Of a DNA stretch of 64,000 bases, positions 1 through 8,330 are shown piece after piece. Under the pieces are notes generated by a model. The model was given only the letters and a program-made list of their open reading frames with translations. It searched no databases and had not been told where the DNA came from. Position 1 is the stretch's first letter, and each line of letters begins with the position of its first letter. Origin of the DNA: Microbacterium paulum (GTDB lineage Bacteria; Actinomycetota; Actinomycetes; Actinomycetales; Microbacteriaceae); NCBI RefSeq assembly GCF_015707995.1, contig NZ_JAAGRY010000009.1, forward strand, positions 1 through 64,000, given 5' to 3'. The position numbers were made by a program, and so were the translations under genes.

Positions 1-2
1 CG

Positions 3-1016
3 GCGGCCGGCGCAGGCGGGCGATCCGCGCCGGCGGCATCCGACACCGCCGTGCTCGACGCCGCTCCGCACGACGTCGTCGACAGCGCTCCGCCGCTCGA
101 CGTGCGTCACGAGCGACCGCGGTCGACGCCTCCCGTGCGGCAGCTCGCGAAGCAGCTCGGGGTCGATCTGGCACTCGTCGAGGCATCCGGGGTCACCGGC
201 GTGATCCGCCGCAACGACGTCGAACGCTTCGCCGCACGTATGGCCCCCGCGACGGGTGCGCCGGTGCCGCAGAGCGGCGCGCCGGTGGCGGACGGGCGCC
301 ACGCGCGCACGCCCGAGCGCGAGACCCGCACGCCGATTCGCGGAGTGCGCAAGGCGACGGCCGCCGCGATGGTGCGCAGCGCCTTCACGGCGCCGCACGT
401 GACGTGCTTTCTCGAAGTCGACGTCACCGAGACGACGCGGCTGATCGCGGGGTTGCGCGCCGATCCGCGTCTCGCCGAGCACCGCATCGGCCTGCTCGCC
501 GTGGCGGCGAAAGCAGTGTGCCTCGCTCTTCGGGCCGAGCCCTCCCTCGGGTCGAGCTGGGACGACGAGGCGGGCGAGATCGTCACGCACCACTACGTCA
601 ACCTCGGCATCGCGGCGGCGACCGAGCGCGGCCTGATCGTGCCGAACATCCCGGATGCCGAACAGCTCACCCTGCCTCAGCTCGCCGACGCGATCCGCGA
701 CCTCGCCGCGATGGCCCGCGCGGGACGGGCGACACCCGCCTCGCTCACCGGCGGCACGTTCTCGATCACGAACTTCGGCGTGTTCGGCGTCGACGCCGGA
801 ACGCCGATCCTGAACCCGCCCGAGGCGGGCATCCTGGGCCTCGGCACCGTGCGCCGGCGACCCTGGGAGTTCGAGGGCGAGATCGCGCTCCGCGACATCG
901 TGACCCTCAGCCTGTCGTTCGACCATCGGCTGGTCGACGGCGAGCAGGGCGCGCGTTTTCTCGCCGCGGTCGGCGACGTGCTGCGCGAGCCGGGGCGGGC
1001 GATGCTGCTCGCCTGA
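3..1016 (+). CDS. 2-oxo acid dehydrogenase E2 (dihydrolipoamide acyltransferase), 5'-partial
   Basis: C-terminal part of the E2 subunit of a 2-oxo acid dehydrogenase complex, which transfers the acyl group from lipoyl-lysine to CoA. The frame is open to the left edge, so the start and the lipoyl domain lie outside the window. Visible first is a peripheral subunit-binding domain (TPPVRQLAKQLGVDLALVEA..GVIRRNDV), then an Ala/Pro-rich linker, then the acyltransferase domain ending in the catalytic DHRLVDG motif. The neighbours are acyl-CoA dehydrogenase, MaoC and CitE-like genes, as in actinobacterial leucine/branched-chain catabolic clusters, so a branched-chain 2-oxoacid complex is the best guess. 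Substrate specificity is inferred from context only. Confidence 0.9.
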   Translation, partial: AAGAGGRSAPAASDTAVLDAAPHDVVDSAPPLDVRHERPRSTPPVRQLAKQLGVDLALVEASGVTGVIRRNDVERFAARMAPATGAPVPQSGAPVADGRHARTPERETRTPIRGVRKATAAAMVRSAFTAPHVTCFLEVDVTETTRLIAGLRADPRLAEHRIGLLAVAAKAVCLALRAEPSLGSSWDDEAGEIVTHHYVNLGIAAATERGLIVPNIPDAEQLTLPQLADAIRDLAAMARAGRATPASLTGGTFSITNFGVFGVDAGTPILNPPEAGILGLGTVRRRPWEFEGEIALRDIVTLSLSFDHRLVDGEQGARFLAAVGDVLREPGRAMLLA

Positions 1017-1090
1017 CGGATGCCGGGGGAGCGGGCGTCTGCCCGGGTCGGACGCGAACGGGGCCCCGCGAACCCGGCCCGGCGCCGCGC

Positions 1091-1720
1091 TCAGTCGGCG
1101 CTGAGCGCGGCGAAGGCCATGTCGGCGAGGATGTCGTGCACGGTGTCGTCGGGCGGCGCGTCGCGGAGAGCCCGCACGGAGTGCGGCGTCGAGTTGATGA
1201 GTCCGAACCCGGCGTGCGCCCGCACGCGCAGGTCGTCGAGGCTGCGCGTGGGGTGCAGGCGCGCGAGGACGTCGGTCCAGACGTCGACGTACTCGCGTTG
1301 CAGCCGCCGCACGCGATGCCGGTCGTCGTCGTCGAGCCGCGCGAGGTCGCGATCGTGCACGCGGATGACGTCGGCGCCCGCCAGGGCGAAATCGACGTGG
1401 AAATCGATGAGATCGCGTAAGCGGTCCGTGGCATCCGTCGCGGCTTCGACCACGCGACGGCCGCCGGACAGCAGCTCTTCGCTCGTGCGCACGAGGATCG
1501 CGCCGAGCAGCGCGCGCTTGCTGGCGAAGTGTCGATAGACGGCGGGGCCGCTGATCCCCACCGAGGCGCCGAGGTCTTCGAGGCTCACCCCGTCGAAGCC
1601 TTCCGCGGCGAACAGCCGCGCGGCCTCGCGCAGCAGATCGTCCTGGCGCCGGGCCTTGGCGCGGCCGCGGCCGCTGAGGGGCGACGGATCGGTGTCGGTC
1701 TCGGTGGAGCGCATTGCCAT
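1091..1720 (-). CDS. TetR/AcrR family transcriptional regulator
   Basis: A 209-residue repressor of normal TetR length. Residues about 22-70 form the N-terminal HTH (RQDDLLREAARLFAAEGFDG, then the recognition-helix region GISGPAVYRHFASKRALLG). The ligand domain follows and has no recognisable specificity motif. It sits tail-to-tail with the E2 gene and head-to-head with the acyl-CoA dehydrogenase gene. The shared promoter region holds two identical-format palindromes that are probably its operators. It likely represses the acyl-CoA catabolic genes and itself until an acyl-CoA type ligand accumulates. The ligand is inferred from the neighbours. Confidence 0.9.
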   Translation of the reverse strand: MAMRSTETDTDPSPLSGRGRAKARRQDDLLREAARLFAAEGFDGVSLEDLGASVGISGPAVYRHFASKRALLGAILVRTSEELLSGGRRVVEAATDATDRLRDLIDFHVDFALAGADVIRVHDRDLARLDDDDRHRVRRLQREYVDVWTDVLARLHPTRSLDDLRVRAHAGFGLINSTPHSVRALRDAPPDDTVHDILADMAFAALSAD

Positions 1721-1724
1721 ATCA

Positions 1725-1769
1725 GTTAATCCTCGCTAACCTGGCGTTACTCGGTTAGTGCACACTAAC
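1725..1769. promoter_or_regulatory. two TetR-type operator palindromes GTTA-N8-TAAC
   Basis: Two dyads of exactly the same format, GTTA-N8-TAAC, lie at 1725-1740 and 1754-1769 in the divergent region between the TetR gene and the acyl-CoA dehydrogenase gene. The second is nearly perfect (GGTTAGTG-CA-CACTAACC). They start 29 bp apart. Their position and symmetry fit operators for the adjacent TetR protein, controlling both directions. Binding itself is inferred. Confidence 0.7.
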
Positions 1770-1845
1770 CCGACTCGCGACACCCGGAGAAGCGGCGCCG
1801 ACGGCCCGTGACCGGATCGTGATCGCCCGCATCGAAGGAGATGAC

Positions 1846-3021
1846 ATGGCTGTGCTCGACCTGTCCGCGTACGGACTCACCGACGAACAGCGCGAACTGG
1901 CCGGGATGGTGCGCGCCTTCGCCGACGAAGAGGTCGCGCCGCAAGCGTACGAGGCCGATCGCACGAAGACGCTGTCGATGGAGGTCGTCCGCGGCATGGG
2001 CGAGCTCGGCCTGTTCGGGCTGCCGTTCCCCGAAGAGGTCGGCGGCCAGGGCGGCGACAGCGTCGCGCTCGGGCTCGCGATCGAGGGCCTCGGCCGCGTC
2101 GACCAGTCGGTCGCGATCACGCTCGAGGCGGGCGTGTGCCTCGGCGCCATGCCCGTGTTCCGCTTCGGCACCGACGCGCAGCGCGAGGAGCTGCTGCCCG
2201 ACCTTCTCTCCGGGCGCGCCCTCGCCGGCTTCGGCCTCACCGAGCCCGAGGCGGGGTCGGATGCCGGTGGCACCCGCACGACCGCGCGGCTCGAGGGCGA
2301 CGAGTGGGTGATCGACGGGTCGAAGCAGTTCATCACGAACAGCGGCACCCCGATCACTCGCTTCGTGACGGTGACCGCCGTGACCGGGCCGCGCACCGAG
2401 GGCGGGCGCGGCGAGATCTCGACGATCATCGTGCCGAACGGCACCCCGGGCTTCACCGTGGGCCCCGCCTACGACAAGGTCGGCTGGCACGCCTCCGACA
2501 CCCACCCGCTCACCTTCGACGGCGCGCGCGTGCCTGCGGCGAACCTGCTCGGCGAGCGGGGGCGGGGGTTCGCGAACTTCCTCTCCATCCTCGACGAGGG
2601 GCGCGTCGCGATCGCGGCCCTCTCGACCGGTGCGGCCGAAGGATGCCTCGAGGCGGCCCTCGACTACGCGAACACCCGGCAGGTCTTCGGGCACGCGCTC
2701 GGGTCGCGCCAGGCGATCCAGTTCATGCTCGCGCGCATGCAGCTGCGGGTGCACAACGCGCGCCTGGCGTGGCTGCACGCCGCGCGGCTGCGCGACGCGG
2801 GGCGCCCGTTCGGGGCCGAGGCGGCGATCGCGAAGCTCACCGCCTCGGACGCCGCGATGGACAACGCCCGCGACGCCACCCAGATCTTCGGGGGCAACGG
2901 CTTCATGAACGAATACCCCGTCGGGCGCCACTACCGCGATGCGAAGATCCTCGAGATCGGCGAGGGCACCACCGAGGTGCAGCTGCTCGTCATCGCCCGT
3001 TCGCTGGGCCTCGGCCGGTGA
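1846..3021 (+). CDS. acyl-CoA dehydrogenase
   Basis: A 391-residue FAD-dependent acyl-CoA dehydrogenase that forms the alpha,beta double bond of a short or branched acyl-CoA. ATG 1846 is chosen over upstream in-frame ATG codons because a GAAGGAG ribosome site lies about 6 bp ahead. Family signatures are visible: GFGLTEPEAGSDAGG, then KQFITNSG, then DEGRVAIAALSTGAAEG, then ATQIFGGNGF(M)NEYPVGRHYRDAKILEIGEGT near the C-terminus, which contains the usual catalytic Glu region. It is the first gene of a run with MaoC and CitE-like genes. Length is typical. The closest known arrangement is the leucine-catabolic cluster of mycobacteria (fadE19 neighbourhood), so an isovaleryl-CoA type substrate is plausible but unproven. 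Confidence 0.93.
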   Translation: MAVLDLSAYGLTDEQRELAGMVRAFADEEVAPQAYEADRTKTLSMEVVRGMGELGLFGLPFPEEVGGQGGDSVALGLAIEGLGRVDQSVAITLEAGVCLGAMPVFRFGTDAQREELLPDLLSGRALAGFGLTEPEAGSDAGGTRTTARLEGDEWVIDGSKQFITNSGTPITRFVTVTAVTGPRTEGGRGEISTIIVPNGTPGFTVGPAYDKVGWHASDTHPLTFDGARVPAANLLGERGRGFANFLSILDEGRVAIAALSTGAAEGCLEAALDYANTRQVFGHALGSRQAIQFMLARMQLRVHNARLAWLHAARLRDAGRPFGAEAAIAKLTASDAAMDNARDATQIFGGNGFMNEYPVGRHYRDAKILEIGEGTTEVQLLVIARSLGLGR

Positions 3022-3040
3022 CCGGCGGTAGCGTGGCCCT

Positions 3041-3634
3041 GTGAGCGAGCCCGTGGCCCCGACCGTGACGCAGATCGTGCAGCGCGGGCTCTACGTCGAG
3101 GAGTTCGAGGTGGGCGCCGTGTACCTGCACCGGCCCGGCCGCACCGCGACAGAGGCCGACAACGTGCTCTTCTCGACGCTCACGATGAACACGCAGGCGC
3201 TGCACCTCGACGCCGCATTCGCCGCCACGCAACCGTTCGGGCAGCGGCTGATGAACTCGATGTGGACCCTCGCCACGATGGTCGGCTCATCGGTCGCGCA
3301 GCTCACGCAGGGCACGCTCGTCGCGCAGCTCGGTCTCGGCGACGTGCGCTTTCCGCATCCGCTGTTCGCGGGCGACACCCTCTACACCGAGACCGAGATC
3401 ACCGAGGTGCGGCTCTCGCGGTCGCGGCCCGGCCAGGGCATCGTCACGATGGCGCACACGGGGCGCAACCAGAACGGCGAGATCGTCGCGCAGGCGACCC
3501 GTACGGCGTTGATGTGGTGCCGGCCGGATGCCTCCGAGGCGGGTTCGCCCGAGGCATCCGTGTCGCCCGCGGCATCTGCCTCGCACGCGCCGCGCGCACC
3601 GCACGCACCCCAGTCACCGATGGAGGACGCATGA
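3041..3634 (+). CDS. MaoC-family (hot-dog fold) enoyl-CoA hydratase
   Basis: A 197-residue protein with one MaoC-type hot-dog domain over about residues 15-165. It probably hydrates an unsaturated acyl-CoA. Recognisable segments are the helix entry TEADNVLFSTLTMNTQALHLD, corresponding to the hydratase active-site helix, and DVRFPHPLFAGDTLYTETEI. The last ~30 residues are a low-complexity Ala/Ser/Pro tail unlike the family core. The gene starts with GTG 19 bp after the acyl-CoA dehydrogenase and overlaps the CitE-like gene by ATGA, so the three are probably co-transcribed. In Mycobacterium tuberculosis the equivalent neighbour of citE (Rv2499c) acts on itaconyl-CoA type substrates; whether that applies here is inference. 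Confidence 0.88.
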   Translation: MSEPVAPTVTQIVQRGLYVEEFEVGAVYLHRPGRTATEADNVLFSTLTMNTQALHLDAAFAATQPFGQRLMNSMWTLATMVGSSVAQLTQGTLVAQLGLGDVRFPHPLFAGDTLYTETEITEVRLSRSRPGQGIVTMAHTGRNQNGEIVAQATRTALMWCRPDASEAGSPEASVSPAASASHAPRAPHAPQSPMEDA

Positions 3635-4434
3635 GTTTCACCCTGGGACCGGCCCTGCTGTTCTGCCCGGCCGATCGCCCCGAGCGCTTCGCGACGGCGG
3701 CGGCGCGTGCCGACGCGGTAATCCTCGACCTCGAAGACGCCGTGTCGCCGGGCGCGAAGGCCGCGGCGCGCGGCGCACTGATCGATGCGCACCTCGATCC
3801 CGCGCGCGTCATCGTGCGGGTGAACGCCCTCGGCACGACCGACTTCGACGTCGACATGGCGACGCTGTCGCAGACCGACTTCCGCCGCATCATGGTGCCC
3901 AAGGCCGAGTCGGCCAAGAAGATCGTCCGTATCGACACCCGCTTCGAGGTGATCGCGCTGTGCGAGACGGCGCGCGGCGTCGTCGCGGCCGACAAGCTGG
4001 CCGCCGCACCGAACGTCGTCGGGCTCATGTGGGGTGCCGACGATCTCGTCGCCTCGCTCGGCGGCACCGGCAGCCGCAAGAAAGGCGGCGGCTATCGCGA
4101 TGTCGCCCGCTACGCCCGTGCGCGCGTGCTGATGGCCGCCGGCGCCGAGGGGATCGCGGCGATCGACGCGGTGCACCTCGACATCGCCGACGAACGCGGC
4201 CTGCGCCGCGAGGCCGCCGACGCCGCCGCCAGCGGCTTTCAGGCATCCGCGTGCATCCACCCCGCGCAGGTCGAGACGATCCGCGCCGCCTACCGCCCCG
4301 ACGCGCAGGCCGTCACCTGGGCGCGCGGCGTACTCGCCGCCGCCGAGGGGGAGCGGGGCGTGTTCCGATTCGAGGGCCGCATGGTCGACGAGCCCGTGCT
4401 GCGCCACGCCCGTTCGGTGCTCGCCCGGGCCTGA
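3631..4434 (+). CDS. CitE-like HpcH/HpaI aldolase (acyl-CoA lyase)
   Basis: A 267-residue TIM-barrel C-C lyase of the CitE family. ATG 3631 follows GGAGG and overlaps the preceding stop as ATGA. Motifs run in order: LFCPADRPERF near the N-terminus (CoA-binding), DAVILDLEDAVSPGAKAAAR (metal-binding Asp/Glu), the strand IMVPKAES, IALCETARGVV (catalytic Glu), and LMWGADDLVASLG. The context resembles mycobacterial Rv2498c, a lyase linked to leucine catabolism and itaconate breakdown. There are no genes for citrate lyase alpha or gamma subunits nearby, so it is not part of a citrate lyase complex. The exact substrate is unknown. Confidence 0.9.
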   Translation: MSFTLGPALLFCPADRPERFATAAARADAVILDLEDAVSPGAKAAARGALIDAHLDPARVIVRVNALGTTDFDVDMATLSQTDFRRIMVPKAESAKKIVRIDTRFEVIALCETARGVVAADKLAAAPNVVGLMWGADDLVASLGGTGSRKKGGGYRDVARYARARVLMAAGAEGIAAIDAVHLDIADERGLRREAADAAASGFQASACIHPAQVETIRAAYRPDAQAVTWARGVLAAAEGERGVFRFEGRMVDEPVLRHARSVLARA

Positions 4435-4461
4435 CCCCCGCGCCCGGCCTGCGGACGCCGC

Positions 4462-4866
4462 AACCGCGGAGATCTGCACAACCGCGGATGCCTCGGCGCG
4501 AGGCATCCGCAATTACGCGCATCTCCGCGGTTATGCGCACGCGACCTGGTCGAACCCTCTTCCGCCCAAGTCGCAACCGCGGAGATCTGCACAACCGCGG
4601 ATGCATGGGCGTGAGGCATCCGCAGATACGGGGATCTCCGCGGTTATGCGCACGCGACCTGGTCGAACCCACTCCCGCCCAAGTCGCAACCGCGGAGATC
4701 TGCACAACTGCGGACGCCTGGGCGTGAGACATCCGCAGGTACGCGTATCTCCGCAATTGCGCGAAGCGCGGGGTGCGCCGTCCTCGCCGCGCATAACCGC
4801 GGAGATCTGCACAACCGCGGATGCCTCGGCGCGAGGAGTCCGCACTACTGCAGAAATCCGCAGAAG
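4462..4866. repeat. four tandem ~113-bp hairpin-forming intergenic repeats
   Basis: The 470-bp gap between the CitE-like gene and the convergent phosphatase gene has no convincing gene. It contains four copies of a unit starting AACCGCGGAGATCTGCACAA, at 4462, 4575, 4688 and 4795 (spacings 113, 113 and 107 bp). Each of the first three units folds on itself: an outer arm AACCGCGGAGAT pairs with ATCTCCGCGGTT or a variant, and an inner arm GCGGATGCCTC pairs with GAGGCATCCGC. The fourth copy lacks a good closing arm. This is a REP-like palindromic repeat array, possibly also acting as a transcription barrier between the convergent genes. Confidence 0.8.
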
Positions 4867-4905
4867 CGCAGCAGCCGAAACCAGAAAACCAGGACCCGGC
4901 CGCGG

Positions 4906-5511
4906 TCAGTCGACCGGGACGGCGGCGTACGACAGCACGCCGAGCCGGTCGCGCTCGACGAGGAAGGTGTGGGTCGAGGCGTTCGCGAGACGCTCTCCGG
5001 CGAGGGGCAGCGTGTCGCCGCTCGCGTGCCGGATGAGCTGTCCGATCAGCGCGCCGTGCGCCACGGCGATGACGGGAACATCCTGCGGCGCGTGGCTGCG
5101 ACGCGCATCGCGCACGACCCGGCGAGCCGCAGACACCGCCCGCGCCCGCAGGTGCGGCGTCGACTCGGCCTCGGGCACGTTCTCGCGGTCGAACGCACCG
5201 AACCGCTCGAGGTACTCCTCGATCGTCATGCCCTCGGCGACGCCATATGAGCGCTCGCGCAGCTGGGGATAGATGCGCGGGCCGGCGACGCCCAGCGCCT
5301 CGGCGATGATCTCGGCGGTTTCGCGCGCCCGACTGAGGTCACTGGATGCCACGACGGGCGCCTGCCCGGCGAAGCGCGCGGCGAGGGCGGCGGCGGTCTC
5401 GCGCGCCTGCTCGCGGCCGGTGTCGTTGAGCGGGATGTCGGTCGATCCCTGGATGCGCCGCGCGGCGTTCCAGTCGGTCTCGCCGTGGCGCACGAGAAGC
5501 AGAGTCGTCAC
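4906..5511 (-). CDS. histidine phosphatase family protein (phosphoglycerate mutase-like)
   Basis: A 201-residue histidine phosphatase. The phosphate-accepting histidine is in LLLVRHGETDWN near the N-terminus, and the second catalytic histidine is in VIAVAHGALIGQLIRH near residue 150. LNDTGREQARETA and SDLSRARETAEII are the usual intermediate motifs. Length fits the broad-specificity branch rather than glycolytic phosphoglycerate mutase. It is the last gene before the hairpin repeat array and runs convergently with the CitE-like gene. The substrate is unknown. Confidence 0.9.
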   Translation of the reverse strand: MTTLLLVRHGETDWNAARRIQGSTDIPLNDTGREQARETAAALAARFAGQAPVVASSDLSRARETAEIIAEALGVAGPRIYPQLRERSYGVAEGMTIEEYLERFGAFDRENVPEAESTPHLRARAVSAARRVVRDARRSHAPQDVPVIAVAHGALIGQLIRHASGDTLPLAGERLANASTHTFLVERDRLGVLSYAAVPVD

Positions 5512-5571
5512 CGTACGAGCCTACGCGGCCGTGACGGCCGACGATTCGCGCGTGCGCAACCGACCCCGCGT

Positions 5572-6423
5572 TCAGCTAACGCCGGGCAGTGCTTCGGCGA
5601 GCGCCTGCAGCACCTCGGTGGTGCCGGCGTCGATCTTGACCGTCGCGCGCGCGTCGCCGCGGGTCTCTCCCCGGTTGACGATGACCACCGGCAGCTTGCG
5701 GCGCCGCGCGCGCTCGAGCAGTCGGATGCCCGAGTTCACCATGAGCGACGACCCGGCCACAAGCAGCGCATCGCTCGCCGCGAGCAGGTGCTCGGCGTCT
5801 TCGAAGCGGGTGGGCGGGATGTACTCGCCGAAGAAGACGACCTCGGGCTTGAGCATGCCCTCGCACACGCTGCAGGTCGGCACCACGAACCCGTCGGTCG
5901 AGGCGGGGAGCACGTCGCCGTCGGGTCCGAGTTCGACGGCGTCGGGCACCGCGATCCAGGGGTTATCGTGCTCGACGCGGGTCGCGAGGTCGCGGCGGTC
6001 GAACACCTGCCCGCAGTGCAGGCAGAGCACGCGGCGCATGGTGCCGTGCAGCTCGACCACGCGTCGCGACCCGGCGCGCAGGTGCAGCCCATCGACGTTC
6101 TGCGTGATCACTCCGGTCACGACGCCGGCGGTCTCGAGGGCGGCGAGCGCTTCGTGCCCGGCGTTCGGCCGCGCGGCGGCGAACGTGCGCCAGCCGAGGT
6201 GACTGCCCACCCAATAGCGCCGCCGCGACGACTCGTCGGCGAGGAACTGCTGCACCGTCATGGGTGTGCGGGTCGGCGCGCCTTTACCGCGGTAGTCGGG
6301 GATGCCCGAGTCGGTCGACACGCCCGCCCCGGTGAGCACGGCGATGCGGCGTCCGGACAGGGCGGTGATCGCGCGTTCGAGCGAGGCGGCGGTCTGCGCG
6401 TCGAACTCCAGCACCGTGGTCAT
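5572..6423 (-). CDS. Sir2-family NAD-dependent protein deacylase
   Basis: A 283-residue sirtuin. The Rossmann NAD-binding motif GAGVSTDSGIPDYRG lies at about residues 32-46, TQNVDGLH carries the NAD-contacting Asn/Asp, and VELHGT holds the catalytic histidine. Two Cys pairs (CLHCG and CSVC) bind the structural zinc. It is expected to remove acyl groups from lysines using NAD+, and it often targets acyl-CoA synthetases in actinobacteria. It is divergent from the downstream RNA methyltransferase gene. All expected catalytic residues are present. Confidence 0.93.
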   Translation of the reverse strand: MTTVLEFDAQTAASLERAITALSGRRIAVLTGAGVSTDSGIPDYRGKGAPTRTPMTVQQFLADESSRRRYWVGSHLGWRTFAAARPNAGHEALAALETAGVVTGVITQNVDGLHLRAGSRRVVELHGTMRRVLCLHCGQVFDRRDLATRVEHDNPWIAVPDAVELGPDGDVLPASTDGFVVPTCSVCEGMLKPEVVFFGEYIPPTRFEDAEHLLAASDALLVAGSSLMVNSGIRLLERARRRKLPVVIVNRGETRGDARATVKIDAGTTEVLQALAEALPGVS

Positions 6424-6496
6424 GGCACCCCCTCGTCATCGAGCGTACGCCCCCGGCGTTTCGAGGATGTTGCGCGGGCCGTGACAACATGGCGGT

Positions 6497-7306
6497 ATGC
6501 CCGTCGTGAGGATCGAAGACCCGTCCGATCCGCGCCTGGTCGATTACCGCGATCTGACCGACGTGGCCCTCCGCCGGCGCACCGAACCCGCCGAGGGGCT
6601 CTACATCGCGGAGTCGGCGAAAGTGATCGGTCGCGCGATCGCCGCGGGGCACCGCCCCCGCTCGGTGCTCGTGCAGGAGAAATGGCTGTCGGATGCCGAG
6701 GCGCTCGCCCCGGAGGCGCCGATCTACCTCGTCGATGACGATGTCGCCGAGAAGCTCACCGGCTACGCCGTGCACCGCGGTGCACTGGCATCCATGGAGC
6801 GCCCCGCGCTGCCCGCGGTCGCCGACGTCGTCGCCGGCGCGCGTCTGGTGCTCGTGCTCGAAGACATCGTCGACCACACCAACGTCGGGGCGGCCTTCCG
6901 CGCGGCGGCGGGCCTCGGCGCCGACGCGGTGCTCGTGACGCCGCGGTGCGCCGACCCGCTGTACCGGCGGAGCGTCAGGGTCAGCATGGGCACGGTTTTC
7001 CAGGTGCCGTGGACGCGCATTCCGGAGGGCATCGAGGGCGGCTGGAAGGCGGCCCGCGACACGCTCCGCGAGGCGGGGCTGCACGTCGCGGCGCTCGCCC
7101 TCGCGGACGACGCCGTGGCGCTGGATGTCTTCGCCGCGGCCCGTCCAGAACAGGTCGCCCTCGTGCTGGGTGCCGAGGGCGACGGCCTGTCGCGGAACGC
7201 GCTGGCCTCGGCCGACACGATCGTCACGATCCCGATGGCCGGGGGAGTGGACTCGCTCAACGTCGCTGCGGCGGCCTCCGTCGCGCTCTGGGCGCTCCGC
7301 CCCTGA
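6497..7306 (+). CDS. TrmH/SpoU-family RNA 2'-O-ribose methyltransferase
   Basis: A 269-residue SPOUT (alpha/beta-knot) methyltransferase acting on rRNA or tRNA ribose. An N-terminal RNA substrate-binding region is followed by the three SpoU motifs: motif 1 NVGAAFRAAAGLGADAVL, motif 2 LVLGAEGDGLS, and motif 3 IPMAGGVDSLNVAAAASVALW, the last with the SAM-binding knot. The target nucleotide cannot be told from sequence. It is a single gene with a hairpin terminator overlapping its stop, convergent with the SGNH hydrolase gene. Confidence 0.92.
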   Translation: MPVVRIEDPSDPRLVDYRDLTDVALRRRTEPAEGLYIAESAKVIGRAIAAGHRPRSVLVQEKWLSDAEALAPEAPIYLVDDDVAEKLTGYAVHRGALASMERPALPAVADVVAGARLVLVLEDIVDHTNVGAAFRAAAGLGADAVLVTPRCADPLYRRSVRVSMGTVFQVPWTRIPEGIEGGWKAARDTLREAGLHVAALALADDAVALDVFAAARPEQVALVLGAEGDGLSRNALASADTIVTIPMAGGVDSLNVAAAASVALWALRP

Positions 7307-7327
7307 GACCCGCGCGGGGCGGAGCCC
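7292..7327. terminator. hairpin between convergent genes
   Basis: Perfect 9-bp arms CTCCGCCCC (7295-7303) and GGGGCGGAG (7316-7324) flank a 12-nt loop at the 3' end of the RNA methyltransferase gene, ahead of the convergent SGNH hydrolase gene. No clear T-run follows, which is common in high-GC actinobacteria. It is probably a bidirectional terminator. Confidence 0.5.
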
Positions 7328-7354
7328 ACGCGAAGCCAGCACCTTGGTCCGCGG

Positions 7355-8227
7355 TCAGACCTGCTGCCCGGGCCCGGCCGTGCGGTCGCGCGCGGGCGCT
7401 TCGGTCGACACCGGCAGGGCGTCGGGGCGCTTGGCCGAAATGTTGTCGCCCGAGCTCTGGTGGCGCAGGCGCCGCAGCACCCACGGCACCAGGTGCGCAC
7501 GTGCCCAGACGAAGTCGTTCGTGCGGGCCTCGCGCCACGTGAGGGTGGGCAGCGGGTCGGGCTGCATGGGCTGCAGCTCGTTCGGCACGTTCAGGGCGCG
7601 CAGCACCATGCGGGCGATCTCGTGGTGGCCGAGCGCGTTGTAGTGCAGGCGGTCGTCGTCGAAGAAACGCATGTCCTGCACCTCTTTGAGCGCCCACTGG
7701 TCGGCGACGATCGCGTCGTAGCGGTCCGCGATGGCGCGGATGTTCTCGTTGTAGATCGCGACACGCCCGCGGATGCCTCGGAAGACGGGCGTGAACTCGG
7801 TGTCGACGCCCGTGAACACGACGACCGTGGCGCCCTGCGATGACAGCCGCGCGACGGCGTCTTCGAATTGCAGCGCGACGGCGTCGGGGTCGCCGCCGGG
7901 GCGGATCACGTCGTTGCCGCCGGCGGAGAACGTGATGAGGTCGGGGTTCAGCGCGAGAGCGGGTTCGATCTGGTCGGCCACGATCTGCCCGATCAGCTTG
8001 CCGCGCACGGCGAGGTTGGCGTAGGCGAAGTCGTCGACTTGCGCGCCGAGCACCTCGGCGACGCGGTCGGCCCAGCCGCGGTGGTCATCGGTCGTGCGCT
8101 CGATCGGATCGCCGATGCCCTCGGTGAACGAATCTCCGATCGCTACCATGCGACGCCACGGGTGGGCGCTCTCGTTCGGTACGTACGGCGAGCGATGTTC
8201 GTCGGGGGTGGGTTCGTTCCGGCTCAT
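7355..8227 (-). CDS. SGNH/GDSL-family hydrolase
   Basis: A 290-residue SGNH-type esterase or lipase. Block I is MVAIGDSFTEG with the nucleophile serine, block II has AVRGK, block III is SAGGNDVIRPG with the oxyanion Asn, and block V is DRLHYNALGHHEIA with catalytic Asp and His. No signal peptide is visible, so it appears cytoplasmic. The start at 8227 is supported by AGGAG on the minus strand 6-7 bp upstream. The ~80 residues after block V are Arg-rich and not part of the catalytic fold. It is divergent from the helicase gene. The physiological substrate is unknown. Confidence 0.88.
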   Translation of the reverse strand: MSRNEPTPDEHRSPYVPNESAHPWRRMVAIGDSFTEGIGDPIERTTDDHRGWADRVAEVLGAQVDDFAYANLAVRGKLIGQIVADQIEPALALNPDLITFSAGGNDVIRPGGDPDAVALQFEDAVARLSSQGATVVVFTGVDTEFTPVFRGIRGRVAIYNENIRAIADRYDAIVADQWALKEVQDMRFFDDDRLHYNALGHHEIARMVLRALNVPNELQPMQPDPLPTLTWREARTNDFVWARAHLVPWVLRRLRHQSSGDNISAKRPDALPVSTEAPARDRTAGPGQQV

Positions 8228-8330
8228 GGTTCTCCTGACTCGGGTCCTTCGAGGCTACCCGGGTCGCGGCGTCCGTTCGCGGCCGCGGTTCAGACCCGGG
8301 TGTCGGCGACCTCGTTTAGGGTGGTCACTC

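Noticed and set aside
4462..4866. Regularly spaced repeats that could be taken for a CRISPR array
   Set aside because: Units are long (~113 bp), are internally palindromic, and the sequence between cores is also repeated rather than unique. There are no cas genes in the window.
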